Positions 1 to 5,710 are shown, numbered from the stretch's first letter. The stretch: DNA of 8,433 nt from JAVBQJ01 sp045532655 (GCA_045532655.1 JAZSGI010000040.1:1-8433), one strand, 5' to 3'. Numbers and translations: made by a program. Notes: a model not told the origin generated them from the sequence alone.

Positions 1-743
1 ACAGAAGCTACAAAGCTGCGGCTATTGAATTCGATAACTCTTTTGGCGGCATAGAGATCTGCGGAAATAAAATTCTGCCGGCCCGCGATCAGGCACTCAG
101 CAAAACATGGTATGCTGCCCCGCAAGCGGCAGTGATCTATGTCCCGGCAGGAAGTGAAATTCCGGATGTCCCGCCGGAAGCCATGCAGGGTGTTGTGTGG
201 ACCCCGGAAGTAATATTTTTATGGCAGAAGATCGGTCAGACACAGGCGGCTGTATCCTGGATGCGGGTAAGAGATCACCAATTTATGAATCATACAATGG
301 AGCAGCATGTCCTGAATGCGACAATGAGAGGCATAAGCAGTGAACTTGCAGAACAGGAGCTTTCTCTTCCTGAGCAAATGGATTCATCCGGAACGACAAT
401 AAGAATAAGTGACTCTTTTACCCAGATATTTGTTGTCATGAGTCTGATATATATCCTGCTTACTTTTACCGGATATTTCCTTCTTGCGTTTTTTATCTGC
501 GGGATTTTCTGGCTTTTCAGCAGGATATTCAACAACAAAAACAAAAATATCCGTTCCGGCGAATACTGGGTCATGCTCCTTTACACCGGATTCCCGGCAA
601 TGCTTCTCGGCAGTATCATTTCCGGACTTGGACTTGACATATCCTATTATATGGTGTATATTTTCGGTACAGTGATTTATTTGATATTCGTTCTGGCACG
701 TCTCAACAGTTTTTTGCAGAACAACGGCGATATCGGGAAATAA
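1..743 (+). CDS. Membrane protein, 5'-truncated by window edge (DUF1189-like topology)
   Basis: The frame is open from base 3 with no stop before 743, so the gene begins left of the window and 246 C-terminal residues are visible. A GTG at 132 could be read as a start, but the frame stays open with ordinary protein-like sequence upstream and there is no ribosome site there, so I treat the gene as partial. The first ~140 visible residues look soluble or extracytoplasmic, with a predicted beta-type stretch ending IYVPAGSEIPDVPPE. Three hydrophobic segments follow, at about bases 426-521, 564-635 and 640-702. The arrangement, an outer-facing domain followed by helices with a Tyr-Trp/Phe-Pro turn (YTGFPAMLLG), recalls DUF1189-type membrane proteins, but I do not recognise a diagnostic motif. 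The CDC123-like gene starts 19 bases downstream, so the two are probably cotranscribed. Function unknown. Confidence 0.75.
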   Translation, partial: RSYKAAAIEFDNSFGGIEICGNKILPARDQALSKTWYAAPQAAVIYVPAGSEIPDVPPEAMQGVVWTPEVIFLWQKIGQTQAAVSWMRVRDHQFMNHTMEQHVLNATMRGISSELAEQELSLPEQMDSSGTTIRISDSFTQIFVVMSLIYILLTFTGYFLLAFFICGIFWLFSRIFNNKNKNIRSGEYWVMLLYTGFPAMLLGSIISGLGLDISYYMVYIFGTVIYLIFVLARLNSFLQNNGDIGK

Positions 744-762
744 ACTTTTGAAGGAATAAACA

Positions 763-1479
763 ATGCGAACAGATGACTTTTTCCGTACCCCTGTATGGTA
801 TCCGATTTTGTCGGAACATACATTTACAACTTACTTTGTACGGTTGTCATTTGAAGAAACAGGGGCTCTGGCTGCCGGAGAAACATCCGGCGAAGTTGCA
901 GAAGGCGTGATCAAACGTCTGCGTTACCCCATGGACGCAACCCCCGGCAACTGTTTCATCATTACAGACAAGTGTGCACCCACCGACACGGAACGTTTCC
1001 TTTTCAAACGAGGGGCAGTCTACTCTCCGGAAAGTGCCTGGAAATACCTTGCTGCAAGTGCCAAAGTCAGAGCAGCCGCAGAAGCCGGTGAAGTCGAATA
1101 TATCGGTATCAGACCCTTCCGCCGTATGGACAAAACCAGAGAATTCCGGCTTTTTATAAAATCAGGAAACCTTGTGGGCATGAGTCAATACAATCTTGTG
1201 CGCCACTTCCGCCGCCTTGTCGGAGTCAGAGATTTTTATCTGCAAAAAGCTTCAGAATGGTTCGACTCCGTCAAAAGCGAAATCCCCATCACAGATTATA
1301 CCTGCGATATATATTTCACGTCTGACAACAAAGTTCTGATAATCGATTTCAATCCGTGGGGCCCGCCGACAAGTCCGCTGCTTTACAGGAAATGGGAACG
1401 GGATTGGAGCGGCGAAGCAGAACTGTTGCTGATGCCGCCCCCGATGCAGCTTTCCGGCGATGTGAACGTTTCTTTCTGA
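763..1479 (+). CDS. CDC123/D123-family ATP-grasp protein
   Basis: A 238-residue protein with the conserved blocks of the D123 (CDC123) family in the right order: GIRPFR at 115-120, EFRLFI at 127-132, GMSQYN at 139-144, a DIY at 182-184 and IDFNPWG at 194-200. In eukaryotic Cdc123 the matching segments are an Arg of the nucleotide site, EFR.FV, G.SQ, D.Y and IDFNPFG; the Asp and Asn residues (here D182, D195, N197) bind Mg-ATP in the ATP-grasp fold. It is shorter than eukaryotic Cdc123 (about 330 residues) and lacks extra insertions. Eukaryotic Cdc123 assembles eIF2 by binding eIF2-gamma. Bacteria have no eIF2, so the bacterial role is unknown, perhaps ligation or phosphoryl transfer on another partner. 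Start chosen at ATG 763 because AAGGA lies at 751-755, seven bases upstream. Likely operon with the membrane protein before it. Family assignment is firm, function is not. Confidence 0.85.
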   Translation: MRTDDFFRTPVWYPILSEHTFTTYFVRLSFEETGALAAGETSGEVAEGVIKRLRYPMDATPGNCFIITDKCAPTDTERFLFKRGAVYSPESAWKYLAASAKVRAAAEAGEVEYIGIRPFRRMDKTREFRLFIKSGNLVGMSQYNLVRHFRRLVGVRDFYLQKASEWFDSVKSEIPITDYTCDIYFTSDNKVLIIDFNPWGPPTSPLLYRKWERDWSGEAELLLMPPPMQLSGDVNVSF

Positions 1480-1480
1480 A

Positions 1481-1502
1481 ATTCCGGCAGAAATACCGGA
1501 AT
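1481..1502. terminator. Possible bidirectional terminator hairpin between converging genes
   Basis: ATTCCGG (1481-1487) and CCGGAAT (1496-1502) form a perfect 7-bp stem with an 8-base loop. It sits exactly between the stop codon of the CDC123-like gene (ends 1479) and the stop of the converging cysteine-rich gene (1505). The T-rich flank is weak on both sides (AATTATTT on the plus strand), so termination is inferred mainly from position. Confidence 0.4.
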
Positions 1503-1504
1503 AA

Positions 1505-1834
1505 TTATTTGACTGCTTTGAATTTTCCGGCGAGTTCTGCCGCTTTGCGGACACATTCAACGCATGGGAATCCTGTAACGATTTTAATTTCCCGGCAGGT
1601 CACTGCTCCGGCAGCTTCCTCAAAAGCCTTCTGTATCTTTTCCCCTGCCTCACTGTCTGTTATCAACAAAGCCGCATAAAGGGCGCCGCACATTCCACCG
1701 GGAGCCTTACCACCGCCTGCGGCGGCAAGTTCCGGCAGGAGGTTTGCGTGTCCGCAACCCTCGGCGACAGCCTGGGCACAATTATGAGTCTTGGGTATTG
1801 ATGTAAATAACTTGACAGCATTTTCAACAGACAT
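1505..1834 (-). CDS. Small C_GCAxxG_C_C family redox-type protein
   Basis: A 109-residue soluble protein with six cysteines: C19 (in HNCAQAV), C27, C49 (GGMCGALYAALL), C80 (CREI), C91 and C94 (CVEC). The spacing and the words NCAQA, GG-CGAL-A and CRE match the putative redox-active family named C_GCAxxG_C_C, found as small stand-alone proteins and as a domain linked to electron-transfer proteins such as split-Soret cytochromes. The cysteines are thought to bind a metal or form redox disulfides, but no defined reaction is established. The length is slightly below the usual 120-150 residues. ATG at 1834 is supported by AAGGAG (plus-strand bases 1841-1846) six bases upstream, and a strong promoter lies at 1887-1914. 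The gene is monocistronic, converges with the CDC123-like gene and diverges from the transporter gene, so context says nothing about its partner. Confidence 0.82.
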   Translation of the reverse strand: MSVENAVKLFTSIPKTHNCAQAVAEGCGHANLLPELAAAGGGKAPGGMCGALYAALLITDSEAGEKIQKAFEEAAGAVTCREIKIVTGFPCVECVRKAAELAGKFKAVK

Positions 1835-1886
1835 AACTGACTCCTTATTTTGATTTTTGATCCAACGTCGATATTTACCGCAGAAT

Positions 1887-1914
1887 AATATACATTTTTT
1901 AAAGAAATTATCAA
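1887..1914 (-). promoter_or_regulatory. Promoter of the C_GCAxxG gene
   Basis: Read on the minus strand: TTGATA (-35, bases 1914-1909), a 16-base spacer ending in TG, then TATATT (-10, bases 1892-1887). The leader to the ATG at 1834 would be about 45 bases. The same layout occurs before thiC and before the EamA gene, which strengthens all three calls. Confidence 0.62.
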
Positions 1915-1923
1915 CTTTTAAGG

Positions 1924-1952
1924 TTTACTTTTTTTGATTTTCGGGCTATATT
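1924..1952 (+). promoter_or_regulatory. Candidate promoter of the pnuC-thiN operon
   Basis: TTTACT (1924-1929), a 17-base spacer, then TATATT (1947-1952). Transcription would start near 1959, at or just before the AAGGAG (1959-1964) that serves the ATG at 1971, giving a leader of only about 12 bases. This leaves no room for a riboswitch. An alternative is TTGATT (1850-1855), 16 bases, TATTTA (1872-1877), with a leader of about 85 bases in which I see no aptamer. The -35 box lies nine bases from the -35 box of the divergent gene. Confidence 0.45.
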
Positions 1953-1970
1953 ATAAACAAGGAGAAAATA

Positions 1971-2699
1971 ATGTACAGCAGGTCATCACCATCAATATTG
2001 CCGCAATTGAAAAGTTTCTGGCGCAGTGAATTTACAGACTGGAGCCTGAATGAAATTATCTGTATATCTTCTGTATTTATCACTGTACCGTTTTTGAGTA
2101 TTGTTATTGACGGGTTCGGCTTTATGGCACTTGCAAGCTCACTTACCGGCATAGCCTATACACTTCTCGCCGGAAAGGGGAAAAGTTCATGTTATCTCTT
2201 CGGGACGGTCAATGTTATCCTTTACGGCATTATATGTTATCAAAACAAGGTCTACGGCGATATGCTGTTGAATCTTGCTTATTATCTGCCAATGCAGATT
2301 GCTGGTTTTTTTCTGTGGATACGCAACCGGGATGCGGCTACCGGTACAATTATCCGCAAAAAACTATCATGGATAAACCGGATATATTTTCTTGCCGGGA
2401 CAGCAGCTTTGTGGTGTATCGGAGCTTTTTTGTTACGGCTGGCGGAGGCAGCTTCACCATGGCTGGACAGTGCGACAACCGTTATCAGTATTGCAGCAAT
2501 GCTGCTTGGTGTAATGCGTTGTTTTGAGCAATGGATCGGCTGGAGTCTTGTAAATGGCATATCGGTGATCATGTGGCTGAAGTTATGGCACGACGGCAAC
2601 GGTTCTCTGGCAACCGTGCTTATGTGGGGTATATTTTTCATCTGCGGTATCGTTTTCGCCTGTCAATGGCATAAAAGTTCACAGCATGGGGCAGAATAA
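1971..2699 (+). CDS. pnuC: PnuC-family vitamin transporter, probably thiamine (PnuT type)
   Basis: A 242-residue inner-membrane protein with about seven hydrophobic segments. PnuC hallmarks are clear: LASSLTGIAYTLLAGKGKSS near 54-73, FGTVNVILYG (77-86), YGDMLLNLAYYLPMQIAGFFLW (95-116) with the N..Y...Q..G...W pattern lining the substrate channel, and DSATTVISIAAMLL...EQWIGWSLVN (166-195). PnuC proteins are SWEET-like facilitators; the cargo is trapped by phosphorylation inside the cell. Most carry nicotinamide riboside, while the PnuT branch carries thiamine. The next gene overlaps by one base (TAATG) and encodes thiamine pyrophosphokinase, and no NadR-type kinase is present, so thiamine is the likely cargo by inference. 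ATG 1971 is preceded by AAGGAG with six bases between. The N-terminal ~25 residues are polar and extend beyond the usual start of the first helix. Family is certain, cargo is inferred from context. Confidence 0.9.
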   Translation: MYSRSSPSILPQLKSFWRSEFTDWSLNEIICISSVFITVPFLSIVIDGFGFMALASSLTGIAYTLLAGKGKSSCYLFGTVNVILYGIICYQNKVYGDMLLNLAYYLPMQIAGFFLWIRNRDAATGTIIRKKLSWINRIYFLAGTAALWCIGAFLLRLAEAASPWLDSATTVISIAAMLLGVMRCFEQWIGWSLVNGISVIMWLKLWHDGNGSLATVLMWGIFFICGIVFACQWHKSSQHGAE

Positions 2700-3343
2700 T
2701 GGATTACAGCAAAGCTACAGTAATTCTTGCCGACGGCGCATTCCCCGAATCTATCCATGTGCAGCAAATACTCCGTCAGGCAGCACGCATTATCGCCTGT
2801 GACGGGGCAGCGAAAACAGTTGCTCAATGGGGCCGTGAACCTGATTGGATAGCAGGAGATCTGGATTCACTGGACAAAAATCTGCAGGAATTGTGGTCAG
2901 ACAGAGTTCTGCATATCAGCGAACAGGAGACCAATGACCTGAACAAAGCCTTCTGCTGCGCTCTGAAAATGACTGCGCCGGAAGAACCCCTGCTGATCCT
3001 CGGCGCAACCGGCAAACGGGAAGATCATACTTTGGGCAATATCGGCTGGCTCATGGAATTTGCCCGTCAGCGTCCGGATGTGCAGATGATAACCGATACA
3101 GGGATATTTCTTCCTGTACTCCGCAGCGGTACATTCTCCTGCCGTCCGGGGCAGGCAGTATCCATATTCAATCCCAATCCGTGTTTACTGCGTGTAAGTT
3201 CAAAAGGCTTGAAATATCCGTTGAACGATCTTGTTCTCAACAGTTGGTGGACAGCCACACTGAATGTAGCTCTCGGCAACTCCTTTTCACTTGAATTTGA
3301 TGCGTCAACAGGTGCGCTGATAATCTTTCTTGCAAGACTTTAA
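2699..3343 (+). CDS. thiN: Thiamine pyrophosphokinase
   Basis: Transfers pyrophosphate from ATP to thiamine, giving TPP and AMP, in the cytoplasm. The 214-residue length is normal. Catalytic-domain motifs: CDGA (34-37), AGDLDSLD (52-59, the metal-binding GD-DS motif), ETNDLNKA (77-84, equivalent to the usual KD-TD-A motif) and LGATGKREDHTLGN (101-114, family GA-GGR-DH-N). A C-terminal beta domain follows: SCRPGQAVSIFNPNP, the GLKYPL turn at 170-175, and GALIIFL near the end, which binds thiamine in this family. The start ATG shares one base with the stop of pnuC, so translation is probably coupled and its ribosome site lies in the pnuC end. Together they would import and trap thiamine. No terminator lies before the thiC promoter ten bases after the stop, so read-through into thiC is possible. 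Confidence 0.92.
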   Translation: MDYSKATVILADGAFPESIHVQQILRQAARIIACDGAAKTVAQWGREPDWIAGDLDSLDKNLQELWSDRVLHISEQETNDLNKAFCCALKMTAPEEPLLILGATGKREDHTLGNIGWLMEFARQRPDVQMITDTGIFLPVLRSGTFSCRPGQAVSIFNPNPCLLRVSSKGLKYPLNDLVLNSWWTATLNVALGNSFSLEFDASTGALIIFLARL

Positions 3344-3352
3344 TAAAAAAAC

Positions 3353-3380
3353 TTGATTTTTACCGCCGGCAGTGTATATT
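3353..3380 (+). promoter_or_regulatory. thiC promoter
   Basis: TTGATT (-35, 3353-3358), a 16-base spacer ending in TG, and TATATT (-10, 3375-3380) followed by AAAAC. Transcription should start near 3387, just ahead of the leader hairpin and riboswitch, which is the expected geometry. Confidence 0.7.
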
Positions 3381-3392
3381 AAAACATAGTCC

Positions 3393-3417
3393 GGCAGAAC
3401 GAATGGTTTGTTCTGCC
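3393..3417 (+). promoter_or_regulatory. 5'-end leader hairpin preceding the TPP aptamer
   Basis: GGCAGAAC (3393-3400) pairs perfectly with GTTCTGCC (3410-3417) around a 9-base loop. It would form within a few bases of the predicted 5' end of the thiC mRNA. Its 3' arm overlaps the bases that would make the outer closing stem of the aptamer (GCCCTG 3415-3420 with CAGGGC 3509-3514), so it may compete with that stem or simply protect the mRNA end. Confidence 0.55.
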
Positions 3418-3505
3418 CTGGGGAGTCCGTGTTGCGGGCTGAGAGGGAACTTCAAGTTCCGACCCATTAACCTGATTCGGATCATGCCGACGTAGGGAGC
3501 TGCAG
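3413..3505 (+). promoter_or_regulatory. TPP riboswitch (THI element)
   Basis: Binds thiamine pyrophosphate and represses thiC. Conserved parts in order: GGGG (3420-3423), a P3 stem GTCCG/CGGGC (3425-3429 with 3435-3439), the pyrimidine-sensing CTGAGAG (3439-3445), an additional stem GGAAC/GTTCC (3446-3450 with 3456-3460, the optional P3a), ACCC (3462-3465), CCTGAT (3471-3476), CGGATCATGCCG, and the closing CGTAGGGA (3491-3498). These match the TPP aptamer consensus closely. The outer P1 stem is not fully resolved: CTGC/GCAG near the ends or GCCCTG/CAGGGC (3415-3420 with 3509-3514) are both possible. The element lies directly upstream of thiC, the classic target. Confidence 0.95.
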
Positions 3506-3515
3506 CTGCAGGGCC

Positions 3516-3567
3516 GCACTTTTGTGTCAGAATGATCCGCCTAACCGGAGAAAGTGCAAATGACACA
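3516..3567 (+). promoter_or_regulatory. Probable translational expression platform of the thiC riboswitch
   Basis: GCACTTT (3516-3522) is perfectly complementary to AAAGTGC (3551-3557), the bases between the ribosome site (GGAG 3547-3550) and the ATG at 3560, so this stem would hide the start region. A second option, TGTGTCA (3523-3529) with TGACACA (3561-3567), covers the start codon itself. No U-tract follows either stem, so control of translation rather than termination is inferred. TGATCCG (3533-3539) is also complementary to CGGATCA (3478-3484) inside the aptamer; that pairing would break the aptamer and cross the hiding stem, giving a plausible ON state. Confidence 0.5.
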
Positions 3568-4849
3568 GACTGAAGCGGCAAAGGCGGGACAGATCACCCC
3601 GCAAATGCAGGCGGTCGCCGCCTGCGAAAAACTCACCCCGGAACTCATCCGGCAAATGGTTGCCGACGGTACAGCAGTTATACCGTCGAATATAAATCAC
3701 CACCAGACACGCCCCTGTATCATAGGGCGCAGAGTACTTACAAAGATCAATGCAAATATAGGGAATTCCACCCTGGCAAGCTGCCCCGGCAGTGAGTTGT
3801 CAAAATTGAATATTGCCCTGCATTATGGAGCAGATACAGTAATGGATCTGAGCACCTCCGGGGATCTCGGAGCAATGCGGCGGGGGCTCTTGCAAAAGTG
3901 CCCGGTACCGCTGGGGACAGTACCGGTTTATGAAGTGGTTTCCCGCTGGGGAGGAGAAAATTTTTCAGCAGAAAACATTATGCAGGTGATCCGGGAACAA
4001 GCTCAACAGGGCGTGGATTATTTCACCATCCACGCAGGGCTTATGCGCCGTCACATACCATTGGCAAAAAAACGCAAGCTGGGCATCGTAAGCCGTGGGG
4101 GAGCCCTCATTGCCGCCTGGATGCAGAACCACGGCAGGGAAAACCCTTTTTACACATCTTTTGACAGGATACTTGAAGTTTGCCGGGAATATGATGTTAC
4201 CCTTTCTCTGGGCGACGGTCTGCGGCCGGGGTGTCTGGCAGATGCTTCTGATGAGGCACAGTTTGCCGAACTTGATGTACTGGGCGAACTAGTAATCCGC
4301 TGCCGTCAGGCAGGTGTACAGATAATGGTCGAAGGCCCCGGCCATATTCCGCTGGATCAGATAAAAGAAAACATGGAACGGGAACAGGAAGTCTGCGGCG
4401 ATGCCCCCTTTTATATTCTCGGACCGGTAGTAGTTGATTGCGCTCCCGGTTATGATCATTTTGTGGCAGCAATGGGCGGTATGATGGGAGCATACCACGG
4501 GGCGGCAATGCTCTGTTATGTTACCCCCAAAGAACATTTAGGACTGCCCAATGCCGACGATGTACGCCGTGGAGTAACAGTATTCAAAATAGCGGCCCAT
4601 GCAGCAGATGTTGCTCTGCACAAACCCGGTGCTGTTGACAGGGATAATGCAATATCCGATGCCAGAGCAGAATTTGACTGGGAAAAGCAGTTTGCTCTTG
4701 CCATAGATCCGGAATGGGCACGACACTTGCGGGAAGAGGCTGTTGCCGAAAGCAATCAGGTATCTGCCCACGGCACAGATCACTGTACCATGTGCGGGCC
4801 GGATTTCTGTTCCTTGCGCTTGAGCAAAAAGCTGAAAGCTGACGGGTAA
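3560..4849 (+). CDS. thiC: Phosphomethylpyrimidine synthase ThiC (short form)
   Basis: Radical-SAM enzyme that converts 5-aminoimidazole ribotide to HMP phosphate, the pyrimidine half of thiamine. The 429 residues correspond to the short ThiC type lacking the N-terminal domain of the ~630-residue E. coli form. Motifs: ANIGNS (~66-71), MDLSTSGDLGAMR (~95-107), FTIHAG (~155-160), SRGGALIAAWM (~178-188), GDGLRPG (~218-224), EGPGHIPLDQ (~258-267) and PGYDH (~296-300) with metal-binding histidines, and the C-terminal CX2CX4C cluster motif HCTMCGPDFC (C409, C412, C417) for the 4Fe-4S cluster. I use ATG 3560: GGAG at 3547-3550 is nine bases away, while a GTG at 3554 would be only three bases from it. 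Controlled by the TPP riboswitch. No other thiamine synthesis gene (thiD, thiE, thiG, thiL) is in the window. Confidence 0.97.
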   Translation: MTQTEAAKAGQITPQMQAVAACEKLTPELIRQMVADGTAVIPSNINHHQTRPCIIGRRVLTKINANIGNSTLASCPGSELSKLNIALHYGADTVMDLSTSGDLGAMRRGLLQKCPVPLGTVPVYEVVSRWGGENFSAENIMQVIREQAQQGVDYFTIHAGLMRRHIPLAKKRKLGIVSRGGALIAAWMQNHGRENPFYTSFDRILEVCREYDVTLSLGDGLRPGCLADASDEAQFAELDVLGELVIRCRQAGVQIMVEGPGHIPLDQIKENMEREQEVCGDAPFYILGPVVVDCAPGYDHFVAAMGGMMGAYHGAAMLCYVTPKEHLGLPNADDVRRGVTVFKIAAHAADVALHKPGAVDRDNAISDARAEFDWEKQFALAIDPEWARHLREEAVAESNQVSAHGTDHCTMCGPDFCSLRLSKKLKADG

Positions 4850-4873
4850 ACCCCAAAGACAGCACGAATCATC

Positions 4874-4898
4874 TTTTTGCCCGGCGGGAAATTTTTTT
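4874..4898 (+). terminator. Likely intrinsic terminator of thiC
   Basis: TTT(T)TG-CCC / GGG-AAA with a GGC loop (CCC 4880-4882, GGG 4886-4888, AAA 4889-4891) is followed at once by seven T residues (4892-4898), 25 bases after the thiC stop. The stem is short with a bulged G, but the T-run and position fit. The word ATCTTTTTGCCC (4871-4882) that forms its left arm recurs at 8312-8323. Confidence 0.5.
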
Positions 4899-4916
4899 AC
4901 AGAGTAAGCGGCTTTT

Positions 4917-4962
4917 CCCGTTCCTACCGCCTGCGGTACGGGTTTCCGTAAAAGGAAACCCG
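4917..4962. repeat. Overlapping intergenic hairpins
   Basis: CGGGTTTCC (4939-4947) and GGAAACCCG (4954-4962) form a perfect 9-bp stem with a 6-base loop. Just before it TACCG/CGGTA (4925-4929 with 4934-4938, loop CCTG) forms another, and CCCGT (4917-4921) can pair with ACGGG (4938-4942), using the same bases as the 9-bp stem. No T-run follows on the plus strand. It lies between converging genes and may be a folded intergenic repeat or a backup bidirectional terminator. Confidence 0.5.
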
Positions 4963-4980
4963 CACACTGGTGGTATTATT

Positions 4981-5710
4981 TTATACCATTATAACTTCTG
5001 GCAAGTTCTTGCAGTACCTGCCGTCTGATCGCATAAAATTCTTCAGGGGATTCTGCGCCGGTAAAAGCACTGACAATACTGGCATATTTCCAGCTGATAC
5101 TCTTGCCATTTCCAACATGGCAAGAGTATCGTAATCTTCTGCCGTTTCACGCAGCATCTCCCAGCGGATGGAATCTATAAGGCTCTTGTTTTCTTTATCA
5201 GGGTAAACGAGGTAATGCGCCCCCCCCCATATATCATCACCGGGATTGTCCCAAGGATCAGTTTTCCAGGCATACGCCCAGTGCATATATCCGCTGGCAT
5301 TAATATCGTAACATCTCCAACCGATCTTACGGGTAAGGACAAGAGGTTCATTGATCGTTACTTTGGGATCATTGTAGAGAATAACTGTTTTATACTCTGC
5401 TGCAGCTTGCACTGCGGCACGTGTCTCTTCGCTTACATCCACGAGCCAATAGTTGGCTATAAGCATATCTCCAAAATAATTTTCTGTTATATGGACACCG
5501 GCTGCGGGTTCCCAAATGTTCCTTCATTGCCTGGAAATAGGCAGTTATATATTCGAGATAGCACGGATCATCAGTAGGGATGTCGATCAGACTTTTTTCT
5601 GTATTCAGGGAGCCGTCAGGATTGAGGATTTCTGTTGAGCTTGTAAAAATACCTCTAAAAAAAGAATTCAAAAGGTATGGAGCCAATTTCAAAAGTATTG
5701 GCTCTAACAA
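4981..5710 (-). pseudogene. Decayed DUF4091-type glycoside-hydrolase-like gene
   Basis: Two minus-strand frames together resemble the C-terminal part of DUF4091 proteins, putative glycosidases. The 5' piece (5710 to about 5507) carries YITAYFQAMKEHLGT, like the Y..fL.aL..HL segment. The 3' piece (about 5500 to 4981, another frame) carries DMLIANYWLVDVSEE, TRKIGWRCYDINASGYMHWAYAWKTDPW, then YLVYPDKENKSLIDSIRWEMLRETAEDYDTLAML, matching the vD.W, GyLyW..n.W and YPG....S.R.E..R...EDY..L blocks. The segment between HL and vD.W, which in intact members holds the presumed catalytic Asp-Glu-Pro region, is missing, and the frame changes at about 5466-5507. An in-frame TGA lies just upstream of the 5' piece and no large N-terminal domain is present. 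So the gene is truncated, internally deleted and frameshifted. It contains a run of nine G (plus-strand C, 5220-5228). An independent small protein from the 3' piece cannot be ruled out. Confidence 0.7.
5680..5704. repeat. Perfect 8-bp inverted repeat at the pseudogene's 5' end
   Basis: GAGCCAAT (5680-5687) and ATTGGCTC (5697-5704) flank a 9-base loop. TTCAAAAG occurs at 5668-5675 and again at 5688-5695, so a short near-direct repeat (TTCAAAAGGTATGG / TTCAAAAGTATTGG) overlaps the inverted one. The structure sits where homology to the DUF4091 family fades, so it could mark a rearrangement point. No transposase or terminal repeat is seen. Confidence 0.4.

Noticed and set aside
132..134. GTG at 132 as true start of the first gene
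   Set aside because: The frame is open to the left edge with protein-like sequence and no ribosome site precedes the GTG.
3554..3559. GTG at 3554 as the thiC start
   Set aside because: It is only three bases from the GGAG ribosome site; ATG 3560 has the proper nine-base spacing.
4971..4988. TGGTAT/ATACCA hairpin over the pseudogene stop
   Set aside because: A 6-bp AT-rich stem overlapping a stop codon, without T-run, too weak to call.
5220..5228. Nine-C run as a phase-variation switch
   Set aside because: It lies within an already broken gene and the local frame stays open through it; more likely neutral drift.
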